Source: Allolobophora icterica (lineage: Eukaryota > Annelida > Clitellata > Crassiclitellata > Lumbricidae). Taken from it: 64,000 nt of DNA. Both the position numbers and the translations under genes were made by a program. The stretch is taken from NCBI GenBank assembly GCA_963556255.1, contig OY744614.1, positions 33,561,832 to 33,625,831 on the forward strand, in the 5' to 3' direction. Positions 54,046 through 64,000 of the stretch are shown here, piece after piece; the first letter of the stretch is position 1, and each line of letters begins with the position of its first letter. A model generated the notes under the pieces. It ran no database searches, was not told the DNA's origin, and saw only the letters and a program-made list of their open reading frames with translations.

Positions 54046-57000
54046 ATGGGAGGAAATTTCGAACTTGACGGGAAGGTTTTCAACTTAAAATTAGGAAAGA
54101 GTTTCGATCACGATGCTGATGTTGCTTTCCATTCTATTCGATGTAAGTACTCCATATGTTCGCATGTGATAAAAGGTTGAAAATTTGCTGTTAATAATAT
54201 AATTTTTATGATTTAATTTAATTTAGTTTGGTTTGACGCTTCTTTAATGTTATATGTAATTTTCAAAGTTCTTTGACAATGTCAAAACGTGAGATTTATA
54301 ATTGAGTTGATAAATTTCTTCACTTGTTTCAACGGTTTTATTATTATTAATTAATTAATTAAATTTGTAACGCGCGCACAATCACACCGAACTGTGAATC
54401 TGAAGCGCGGACATTGTTTTAACGTCTCCGATTATTCGTCCATTATAGCTTAATAAAAAAACAGACTTTCCTTTACGGAATGAATGTACCAGTAGTTTTC
54501 CAAGAGTTAAAAATGACAACGTTTAAAAATGACAACGTCGCCAGAATTTTTTTTATTTATAATGAGCTTATCACAACAAACGACCATTGGAAAGTCAGTT
54601 CAAGTCAAGAAGGAAACTAACCAAAGACCTACAATCAAGCTTTAGCTTCTTATTTATTTAAATTTTTTGCTAAAAATTTGTTTCTGGTTGTTTTATGCTT
54701 GTTTTACACACATATTCTGGTGTGTGATAACTACACCGAATAACGTTAAAATTAATTTGTGATGCTGAAACGATAGGCTGTGATGGGCAAATAACTGGGG
54801 ATGCTAAAACGATAGATTACCGTTTCAGCTACGAATAGAACGCTTTGTATGATCTGTGTTTGTATTTTGGGTATTTGTCAAGACTGGTTACCGGTTGACT
54901 GATCGTTTGGTAAATAATAGAGCACTGCTACCTAGGTCCGTACACGGGGACCTTAAATGGCGTGGCGCCTATTCAAACTGGCCGCGGGGTGAAGGATCTC
55001 ACCCGATCAGTTCATTGAAAAATAAGCAGGGTCGACGCCATATACGGTCGCTGTAGCAAATCGCGTACATTCACATTTACCAGCGACATCCCATAATGCA
55101 ATTCACTAAGTAAGTAAGTAATGAATATACAGACATTTAAAGAAATGAACTTTCGTTTGGTCCGTAATACATGCACTAGCTACTAACGTTGAATAGAAAT
55201 ACTTAGAGGTGTACGTCTCTGTTCGTAAGTAATTGACTGTACCGTGTCAAAAATTGATTCACCATATAGCACAAAACCACTGTGCTTCCATTACACTTCC
55301 TAGTACCCCAGCGCTAAATCGCTGAAGTTGCATCAATCGTTTGCAAAGAATTCTTTGTGTGGTAAGCTTCGAACTTGTCAGTACCAAATAATCGTTCATA
55401 GTTTGATAGTCTTATTTGGAGTCTGGAATGTACGTCGAAACAGTTAAAAAATATTTATATAGGTCGTTAAAAATTTTTCACATTACCAGACATGCACCTA
55501 GATGAATTTTTCCTCCACCTTTACAAGTTCTAGGTATTTTATTGGATGAATGAGAAAATGAATGTTGACTGTTAACTTGTAGACGACTTTAAGCCTGCTT
55601 CCATAGACACCTCAAAAAATGCAACCCTTGATGTTGGCGAAGGCAACTCGGTTACAGTGACGGTGCCTCACGTTGAGGTAAGACAGGGACAGCTTGATCT
55701 CGCTGATTCTTTTATATTTACAATTAATTCATGCTGTCTGCAGTTTTTGCAGTGGACTGAGGTCACTGAATGTACCTGATCATGTGGTAATTCTTGAATG
55801 ATTGTTTACTTTGTGATCAAGTATTAACTGCTGATCTAATGCTGAATAATCATCTATGGCCCAGCTACAACCAATGCAAAACACACACAGCTTAGCTCTG
55901 TTTTGCATAATACAAAATATTTGATGTCATTTCTGTCTGGAGGATCAATGCTAAATTAATGCCCAAGGTGAGGCATTGTCCAAGATAAGGCATTGTCCAA
56001 GGTAAGATAACTCATTGTCCAAGTTAACACAATTGTTCAAGTTAACTCGTTGTCCAAGGTAAGGCATTGTCCAAAGTAAGGTACTGTCCAAAGTAAGGCA
56101 TTGTCCAAGGTAAACATTTTCCAAGTTAACTCATTGTCCAAGGTAAGGCATTGTCCAAGGTAAGGCATTATCTAAGGTAAGGCATTGTCCAATGTAACTC
56201 ATTGTCCAAGTTGGCACATTGTCCAAGGTTAGGCATTGTCCAAGGTAAGGTGTTTTCTAAGTTAACTCATTGTCCATGGTAAGGCATTATACAAAGTAAG
56301 GCATTGTACAGTTGAAATGTTTGATGTTTTTTTTAACTTGTTAGAAGAAATTGACAAGATTTTGATAACAGAAATATGACCATTTTTCCAAAGCCTTCAA
56401 AATTTGTTTAAAAGTAACCTTTCAGACCGCTGCTGCCTCACTGAAAGAGTTAATTCCACTAATTCTATATTTTACAATTTCGATGTCATTGCTTCATTAA
56501 TCCACCAGAATTAATAGCCCCAGTAAGTAAGTAAGACAGAAATTTATTTGTCACATTCTTGTAAATGAAGATGAATGAACAAAACTCGCATAGATTCAGT
56601 GGCAGGGTGCCAGCGCAGCCAGTGGCTAAAAAGAAAAATGTTCTGAGTTTTTTCTCAGCTTTGGCAACTTCTAAGTAAAGTTGGTGGCTGTTGATAATAA
56701 TTGTCCTAGGGTTCAGGACAGTCGCAAACCATTTTCAAAGGCAACAGGAAACGCAGTCAAAAAGAATGTGTCTTGATCATTGACCACATCACAGGTGAAG
56801 TAACGCTGGAGAGGTTGACCTACGCAATGCAAGTGAAGAGCACACGGTAAGTGGGGGAACACTGATAAGCTTTTATCGCTCAGTTTTCTGAAGTGAGAGA
56901 TTATGCATTTGTACAAAGATTTTGGAGTAATTTGTCTGTTGAAGAATGGTTGCACTTGAAGTGAAAGATGAACTGGTCTCATTTTGCCATAAAGATACCT

Positions 57001-59977
57001 TAAGTGAAAATGAATTTCTTAATTTGTTATTATTATAATTAATCATTATGATTAATAGGGTAAACTTGATTCTTTAAAGTATACTAAGTACAGTGCGCAC
57101 CACTTTAAGCCAGTTGTTATTGTAATGCAAATTCTAATACAATGCTACAGACATGGATATCTCATCTGTTAACAATTGCTGTAGTTGCACAATTGCACTT
57201 GACCCCTTTTGGGCCTCATGTGTAGCCAGACATTGGACTATAAATAATGTATGTTTTGCTTTATCTGTGAAAAGTTTGGTTACCAAATAAACATATCATC
57301 ATCATCACATAATCAGTTGCATAATGAAACCGTGTGTATATTATGATGCATTATGTCGGATGCATTCTAAGGGTAATATTAGCAGGAAAGTCTGGTTTCG
57401 GAAAGTATGGGTGTTACGTAGAAATCTGAGACTTTAATCGTTACATTTGTCGGATACATGTTTCAGAACAAAAGAGTCGTCTGGAAAACAGAAGCGTGAA
57501 AATCCTGCTCTTCCACCATCTCAATCAACAGCAGCTCAACCTGAGAAGTCGAAAGTGCCTGCAGTTCTGCCGAGGCCTGCCGACGAAGCGCTTTCAGAGA
57601 CAAAGTCATCACAGGACCGAATATGCAGCAGTCTTTCAGCATCCTCTTCGAGCGATAGCGAAATGTCTGAAGGTGGTAGCAACGAAGACTCGGAGGAAGA
57701 GTCCAAAGAAACAATTCAGACAATTACACAGACAATTCAGCCAAGTCAGTACATTTTAGACTCGGTTAATGGGTAGATAATCACATGACTAGATTAAATA
57801 CCTACAAATATGTGGTAATTGGAATGTGAAATTTGATCACATTCCTCTCAGGGCCGTCTTATCCCCTAGGCACAGTAGGCACTGTGCCTAGGGCCTACGA
57901 AACTTTCAGGGACCTACGAAAGTCTGAAACTCTGAAAATAAGGTATTGAATGATTCACGGAGAAAATGGAAAATGGAAAATTGCTAAAACAGCAAATTTT
58001 ATTCAAATTTAATAAGATCGCAAAAGGAAAACCAGAAATATGGCATTATGCCATTAGCAGATATTGAATACATTTTACAACAGTTGATTGAGATTTAAAA
58101 TCAAAACTGGGTGCATTCGTGAATCATGATTAAACATGATGCCAAGAAATAATGTGAATGCTTTTAGCTTTAATGCAGAGTTGGCAGTTGAGTTGGGGTG
58201 TACGAATGCAAGAGTGCCTAAGGGCCTACGACGACCTTAAAATGCCCTAATTCCTATGCTTCACTTTAATAACACTTTTTGCTTTGACTTGTCACTATGT
58301 ATTTTCCCAGCCAACGTAATTGCTTGTTTGTCTGCATCCTTAGAATATTTCTTTCGTACAGGTATGCAAGTTAATTAAAGGCCTTCACACAGCCCTGCCT
58401 GTCCCAGTCTTATCCAATTAAAATTCTGTTGTGGCAATTGTTCGTCTTTGTTCTTGCTTGTTTTCTTTAATTTATGGTTTAGCATTTATATAACAACTTG
58501 TTACTACCAAGAAACATCATGTTTTTTCTGTGATCATTTAGTTTAACATGTTTTACGTAAGAACCCTTATCCTAACAAAACCCAGTAGGAAAAGGTTGCC
58601 TACTAAACTTGTTCTAAAATTTTTTTGCATTTTATATTACTTATCCTTGTGTTTGTTGACAGGCAAAAAACCAGTTTTCTCCAGTGTTCTGAGTAAGTAC
58701 TTGAATATATTATAGGCCTGTGATATGTTAGTTGTATTCATTGCCATTTTCCAAGTGGTCTATATGAACTGGGAGGGGGTGCTCGATAGTGTAGTGGTTA
58801 GCGTGCTAGACTGTCTATCGAGAGGTTGGGGGTTCAAATCCCTGCCAGGGCAGAAATATGGTTAGACATTTCTGCTCCATCTGCACCCCTAGTCAACTCA
58901 ACTATATGGCCATACACTGTCGGACGGAAGATGAGACGGTGAGGGAGAGGACCCGTCCTCATATGCTGAGGCTAAGAAAAGGAAGTTGCTAACACTTCAT
59001 ACCCATAGCTGCCTCAGGGCTAGCTTAAGGAACTGCTCTTCTCTGCTATTTAGCGGAACACATGTATGTTTATTGCATTTATGTCGTGTGTCCATTTCTG
59101 ACACTTGTAATGTGACTCGGGCTAACTCGGCTTATCCTTTTCTCACGTGAATAGGTAGGATCCACATCTTTGAATGTTGCAATGCTGATTTAATACCTAA
59201 ATACAGTACATCTTTGAATGTTGCAATGCTGATTTAATACCTAAATACAGTACATCTTTGAATGTTGCAATGCTGATTTAATAAGTAAATACAGTACATC
59301 TTTGAATGTTGCAATGCTGATTTAATAACTAAATACAGTACATCTTTGAATGTTGCAATGCTGATTTAATCAGTAAATTTATACAGTACTTCTTTGAATG
59401 TTGCAATGCTGATTTAATAAGTAAATACAGTATTGCTTTGAATGTTGCAATGCTGATTTAATAAGTAAATACAGTATTGCTTTGAATGTTGCAATTCTGA
59501 TTTAATAAGTAAATACAGTATATCTTTGAATGATGCAATGCTGATTTAATAAGTAAATACAGTTGTTTAGTTAGACATTTATTTAGTGCCTTTTGTAAGA
59601 CTCTTCATTCGTGCCCGGGTGACTCGTGGGCAAACAGAGTCTTTGGAGCGAACCTGACTTCAATCTTTGAATGTCCCGAATATCTACCATTTGATGGGCA
59701 ACAAATACCTTTCCTACATGTGTCTTGTGCCAGAGATTTCTGGGCACAGTGCAGTCTTCGATCTGCACGAGATTTCTGAAATGTGAGACAACCAACCGTG
59801 AACCATGTGCATTTGTTCATGGTGACATGTACCTCCTGTAAACTTGTCCTGCTGATTGCGTTTAACTTTGTTTGCTTATATACGATTTATGATGTATTAT
59901 GATGTATTTATAACGAATATGATTTTGTTTTAGGTCAAGACCTTCGACTGAGCGAAAGTGAAAGCGATAGCGACTAA
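54046..59977 (+). CDS. EAF: ELL-associated factor (EAF1/EAF2 family), 6 exons
   Basis: Partner of ELL in the super elongation complex; stimulates RNA polymerase II elongation. Exons: 54046-54142, 55583-55677, 56710-56846, 57467-57744, 58663-58692 (a 30-bp micro-exon) and 59934-59977; 226 residues, phases consistent. The N-terminal EAF domain holds [58 protein letters not shown] and TGEVTLERL, matching human EAF1 in order. The middle is Ser/Asp/Glu-rich ([17 protein letters not shown]), like the vertebrate transactivation region. The end, [12 protein letters not shown], matches the conserved EAF C-terminus. Exon 4 uses a weak donor (GTCAGT). Vertebrates have two paralogues; a single invertebrate gene is assumed here. 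Confidence 0.93.
55965..56316. repeat. Minisatellite in EAF intron 2
   Basis: About 20 irregular units of CATTGTCCAAGGTAAGG, 17-18 bp. It repeatedly contains GGTAAGG, a donor-like sequence, in the sense orientation of EAF. Confidence 0.9.
57850..58250. mobile_element. Probable non-autonomous DNA element in EAF intron 4
   Basis: Starts AGGGCCGTCTTATCCC and AGGCACAGTAGGCACTGTGC with a GCCTAGGGCCTACGA block; GCCTAAGGGCCTACGACG recurs near 58217. Similar starts are common in animal hAT-like repeats. Exact ends not resolved. Confidence 0.45.
58770..59045 (+). mobile_element. tRNA(Asp)-like SINE, family 3, full copy in EAF intron 5
   Basis: Head: A box TAGTGTAGTGGTTAGCGTG, a GTC anticodon-like loop, B box GGGTTCAAATCCC. 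Body: TTTCTGCTCCATCTGCACCC, GAGGCTAAGAAAAGGAAGTT, GCTAGCTTAAGGAACTGCTC. The acceptor stem does not pair and the body continues, so it is a SINE, not a tRNA gene. Confidence 0.8.
59165..59565. repeat. 44-bp tandem repeat in EAF intron 5
   Basis: About nine copies of ATCTTTGAATGTTGCAATGC plus TGATTTAATAAGTAAATACAG, with minor variation. Confidence 0.95.
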
Positions 59978-62252
59978 CACTTTCAGATTTCTCAACTAGT
60001 CGAGAGCGCTTGGTGGATTAGACGAGACATCTCTTAACTGTTGTACAACTAAAAAGATGATTGTTTTTGCTCTGAATTAAAGCTGCTAAGATATTTTTGT
60101 GGTGAAACTTCAAATGAGTATGGTAAATACAGTAATTTTTTGCTTGTTGCCTGCCAGTCGGAATGTATTGTAGTAAGGGGTTATATACAGCACTACAGCA
60201 CATGTTGAATTTATACCTGCATTAGCAAACAAGAAGCTCCTGTTTGAATCAAACTTGGGTGATAAGATCTTTACAAATACCTGTGTGAAAGCGGAAATGC
60301 ACAATGTTGCATCATTGCAGTAACAAATTTATCTGCTACTGGGAATGGGTTCACAAATTGTGATTTGTGACTGCAGTTTGTCTTGCAGTGACCATTAACT
60401 ATTTTGGAGTACATGTACTTGTAAAAGAAGTGATTTGATTAAACTGGACAAGTTTCAACTTTTAGTTAGTCAATGTGCTGTCACTCAACATGTGATGAAA
60501 TCCAGGTGGCCACCTGTTCACTGGGCCTGTTACTAGCAGGCCTATGTTGTGCCGTAGGTGGCCAGCTGATGAGCCTAATGTACCCCCAATGAGCGTGACT
60601 GTCCGGGAAGGTGCTAAATTAACAGCACTGCAGGTTTTGGTCTGTTTGCTGATTTGAGACTTGAATATCTGAAGAAGAGTTATTGGGTGGACTTGTAGGG
60701 TTGGAGATAAGTAAGCGTAGGTATGTCCAGCTATTAAAGGCCAGGGCTGCTGGTTAAAGCTGACCCAATGCTGCAGTTGTTGCACCACAGGTCAACTGAC
60801 TTGCTGGGGCAAAAGTGGGGTACCAACTGTAGTGAAGCTAGATGGATTTGTTTGTATGCAATGCCGTAAAGAAGTGTCTACCTTGTCTTTGTAAATAGAG
60901 TTGTGCTACTTGAACGACATGACCAATATTCTGATGGTGATATTCAACTGTCTTAAGTTTTTGTGGAAATTGTGAGCTGTTGTTGCCACTTTTGAACAGG
61001 TTCCAACAGTTTTTGTGCATGCACAGGTGTTCAATTCAGGTAGACCATTTGTGATAGGCTAACTACATGAATTCCTTTACAATCGGTCTTGAAAGCTTTG
61101 AGAGTATGTGATGTAAATGATCTTTTTAATGCATTTGAGTAATTAAAGTTGGCTCATGTATGTTGTTGTCATTTAGCTGTCGATGTTAGGGTTTGAGGCC
61201 TGACCTCTTGGGCTTCTCAGCTGCAATATTTAAACAATTCTGAAGTTGAACGTTTATTTGGGTCTTTGCTTTGATGTGAAATGCCCTGTTGTAGTACCAT
61301 GGAGGTTGCACAAGATATAGAGGCAAAAGATACAGAGACAAAGTATCCTCAACTAAGTTAGGGAATTAGGTCATGGACTCCAGCGACTACTGGTCCAGTG
61401 AGCCTTCTTAACCTTCCTACTTCTTTCGTCTGCATACTCTTCCATCCCGTTCAAAACCATCCTGTACAAAAACCAAAATTCCAGAACATTTTCACACATT
61501 TGTATATGCTATGAAAAGTCAAGTACATTTTAAAATATGGAATAGTTTGAATGACAAATTATTTTTACAATGGGAACCTTTTAAACAATTATTTGCTGCT
61601 GTTGATCGCATCATTAACCTACAAATAAAGCCATACTCTGTATAAGGTTCATAGAACAGAAAAACAATTCAAATGGAGTAATTGCTAGACATAGGCGTAA
61701 TTTGTGGGGGGTACGAGGGGTACCCGTGCCCCCACTATTTGGACTAGGGTGTACCATACCCCCCACTTTTTAAACAATGTCAATCAATATTTTATTATTG
61801 TGCCTTGCCAGAGATGATCTTCATGTGAAAAGCGAAAGTGGAAAGAAATTGGTATCCCCCACTTTTTAGACCAAAGTTACGCCTCTGTTGCTAGATGTGA
61901 TACTTGGTGAACTGAAAGGCTGAAATCTTTGCTCAGTGGGCAGATATTATAATGAATAATTAATAGGCATAATATGCTGGTACTTCGGGGGTCCCTGCTA
62001 TGGTTCTGACAAGAGAGTTGAACCAGTTGTAGTTTTTGTGGATTCCCCTTGTTGATACTGATGAGAAGTGAGTTTCAATAGTCCAGTCTGCTGGTAACTA
62101 AAGCCTTAGCTAGTGGGATTAAGACAGTTGACAGCAATAGACCTGACTGTGAATGTCCTGTACGTGAAATTGAGCTGATCTACGTTATTCCCGAACATAG
62201 TCAGAAAATGACATGTTGGAGTCAAACACCGTGCCCACACCATGCATGCCAG
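59978..62252 (+). other. EAF 3' UTR/flank and intergenic DNA
   Basis: Possible polyadenylation signals AATTAAA occur at about 60075 and 61140. A unit with GGCGTAA...TTACGCC ends lies at 61692-61885 (GGCGTAATTTGTGGGGGG and AAAGTTACGCCTC), a small MITE-like repeat. No protein gene recognised. Confidence 0.45.
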
Positions 62253-63469
62253 CAGGGCCTACTACGTAGGGGGGGAAGGAATCAGACTGCTTCCAATTTG
62301 TGCCAGGGGGGAAAGTTTCCCCCCCCTGGCACAGTCACTAATTTATAATAATTAGTGACTAATAAAGTGACTAATTACTAATGATTCTTAAAGTATTGTA
62401 TTGTGATGTATCAGTATTATTGGCCATGCAATATTTGCTGAGGTTACCGTACAGTGTCTAAGCAGTGTTATAGTGTATCATCATTACTTGTTTTCTTTAG
62501 CTATTGCATGGCCGTTATCTTCTGCTATTTTTTGTTGAAGAAAGATGCAAAAAGTATTTTAAAAATTGAAGAAAAGCATTCACAATCCTGTTGATTTAGA
62601 AATTTCCAAAATATGGGACACATGTTAAAATATTGGGCAATATAGGACACCGTTCAGCAAATATATGGGGATTTTAAAGATTGCATTATGAATGCACATT
62701 TCTGGTGTAAAGCAGCGGTAAAAGGCTCCATCCCTGCCTACAGGGGCGTCTATACCCTTAGTCATTGGAGCAACGTCTTTTCCCCCCTCTTCTTCCCCCC
62801 TCCCCGTTCCTTCCCCCCTAAAATGGTGGCACACACACTGACAAATCTCCCCCCCCCTATTTCTTGGATGGAGCATTTGCTCCAAGGTAGGTTTCTATGG
62901 TGTAGACGCCTCTGCCTGCCTACTACAGTGTTATCCAGCCGACAATTATTTTTCAGGAATATTTCAAACAGGGAATGAACTTTCACTGCACTACACAAAA
63001 ATAATTGTATCACTGAAATTTTTTGCCATATTTATTACAGCTTGTCCCATAAAATTTTTACAGTGCACTGGGAGCCTTGCAGAAATTAATTCAACAGTTC
63101 AGTTGAACTAAAATGTATAGTCTTCCAAAGCCAGTTTTCTTGCTCCAAAAAATGCGCTAAAACTCACCTACGGCAATGTAGAAATTAAAAAAATTTCCGG
63201 GGGAAGACCCCCAGACCCCCACTTCAAAGGGAGAAGAGGGGAATGTACAGGAGGGGTGAAGGCAGAGGGAGTGGATTGGGTGGGGAATGGGAGGGGAGTG
63301 GAAATTTAGAAATCAACAAATTTTCTGGGGGAGGACCCCACTTCAAGGGAAGTGGGAGGGGATTGGAGGGGAGGGGTGGGGTGTAGTGGAGGAAGGGGAG
63401 GGGAGATAGGGGAGGGTTTACAGTAAGGGGGGATTGCTTCCAGCTTACAGGGGGGGATAGTAGGCCCTG
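62253..63469. mobile_element. Non-autonomous hAT-like element, 1217 bp, perfect 8-bp target duplication
   Basis: Ends CAGGGCCTACTA (62253) and TAGTAGGCCCTG (63469) are inverted. CATGCCAG flanks both sides exactly (62245-62252 and 63470-63477). No transposase frame. Inside are long C/G runs and arms related to 50631-51952 in the opposite order. The perfect duplication implies a fairly recent insertion. Confidence 0.85.
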
Positions 63470-63477
63470 CATGCCAG

Positions 63478-64000
63478 ATTAGTGTGGTTAAGAACTAAGT
63501 CAATCAACTAGTGAATTTGCAGAGCTGTTAGAGAACTTCAGTCTTCAGAGTAAGCTTGGTGCCAGTCAGTGGCGTCTACCCCCCCCCCCCCGGAATGGTA
63601 GAACAACCCCTACTATGGCCGACTTACATATAAGAGACCGCTGATTTCTGGGGAGAATAGACCCAAAGTGTCAACAGCTGGCTGACCAAACGCTGCGTGA
63701 ATAAAATCACAGAGGAGGTGGAGTATATCTTTTATACAAGTCTCTGCGCTCGTCCGCCTCACAGTTCCTCGGCCCAGGTTAGCAGGTGGGCACTATAGCA
63801 ATCAGCGGCTACACCTGTCAAGCAGACTTCAAGGAGATGCTCACTGGCAAGCAGATCGTTATTAGTCACGCCTACAAGGGTCGGGCTTCAAACGGTTTCT
63901 CCGGAGAATTTGAGGGACCGAGCTTGGCCTTTAATTAAGGTCCCCGTGTACGGACCGTAGCCGCCTACACGTGCTAGCCCGAGATTTAACTCTGAAACGA
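63478..64000. other. Right edge, nothing recognised
   Basis: A GTGGCGTCTACCCCC-type C-run start (63571) resembles other DNA-element ends here. GGTCCCCGTGTACGGACC (63940) is an inverted match to GGTCCGTACACGGGGACC at 54937. No gene. Confidence 0.4.

Noticed and set aside
58780..58857. Functional tRNA-Asp gene
   Set aside because: A and B boxes and an anticodon-like loop are present, but stems do not pair properly and a SINE body shared with 48589-48780 follows.

Overview
This is nuclear DNA of an invertebrate animal, probably marine. It has spliced genes with GT/AG introns, tRNA-derived SINEs, non-LTR retrotransposons, hAT-like cut-and-paste elements and long microsatellites. The sequence alone does not fix the phylum; a mollusc- or annelid-like, or hemichordate- or echinoderm-like, genome would fit.

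The centrepiece is an apparently intact Polinton/Maverick (adintovirus-like) element at about 10143-28880. It encodes a protein-primed family B DNA polymerase, a retroviral-type DDE integrase, a zinc-ribbon/phospholipase A2-like protein, an FtsK/HerA (A32-like) packaging ATPase, a DUF8207-like protein, a penton-like minor capsid protein, a small basic capsid-associated protein, a double-jelly-roll major capsid protein, a pVI-like protein, an adenain-type protease, a repeat-built fibre with a discoidin-like head, and two accessory proteins. No frame is broken by mutation. The protease lacks a good AUG of its own and appears to be reached by a -1 ribosomal frameshift at the end of the pVI-like gene. 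The element is doubly bounded: an outer inverted repeat (10143-10432 / 28598-28880) and an inner one (13138-13243 / 28211-28316). A roughly 50-bp GTCAC/GTGAC palindromic module lies in both outer repeats and again at mid-element (19949-19998).

Left flank (1-10142): a graveyard of nested repeats (hAT MITEs, a hAT transposase remnant, LINE 3' ends, a minus-strand LINE with RNase H, SINEs). A roughly 17-bp satellite (TTTAGTTAAGATAGTTG-like) starts at 6850. It is interrupted first by a SINE that itself hosts a hAT-like element, then by the Polinton, and resumes at 28881-33028, where it carries a 1257-bp tandem duplication.

Right half (33-64 kb): two conserved cellular genes, transcribed divergently. 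RAD21 (cohesin kleisin) is on the minus strand with eleven coding exons (36432-45526) and probably a non-coding first exon near 49.8 kb. EAF (ELL-associated factor, transcription elongation) is on the plus strand with six exons (54046-59977). Introns and flanks hold SINEs, LINE pieces, MITEs and minisatellites, including a 1217-bp non-autonomous hAT-like element with a perfect 8-bp target duplication at 62253-63469.
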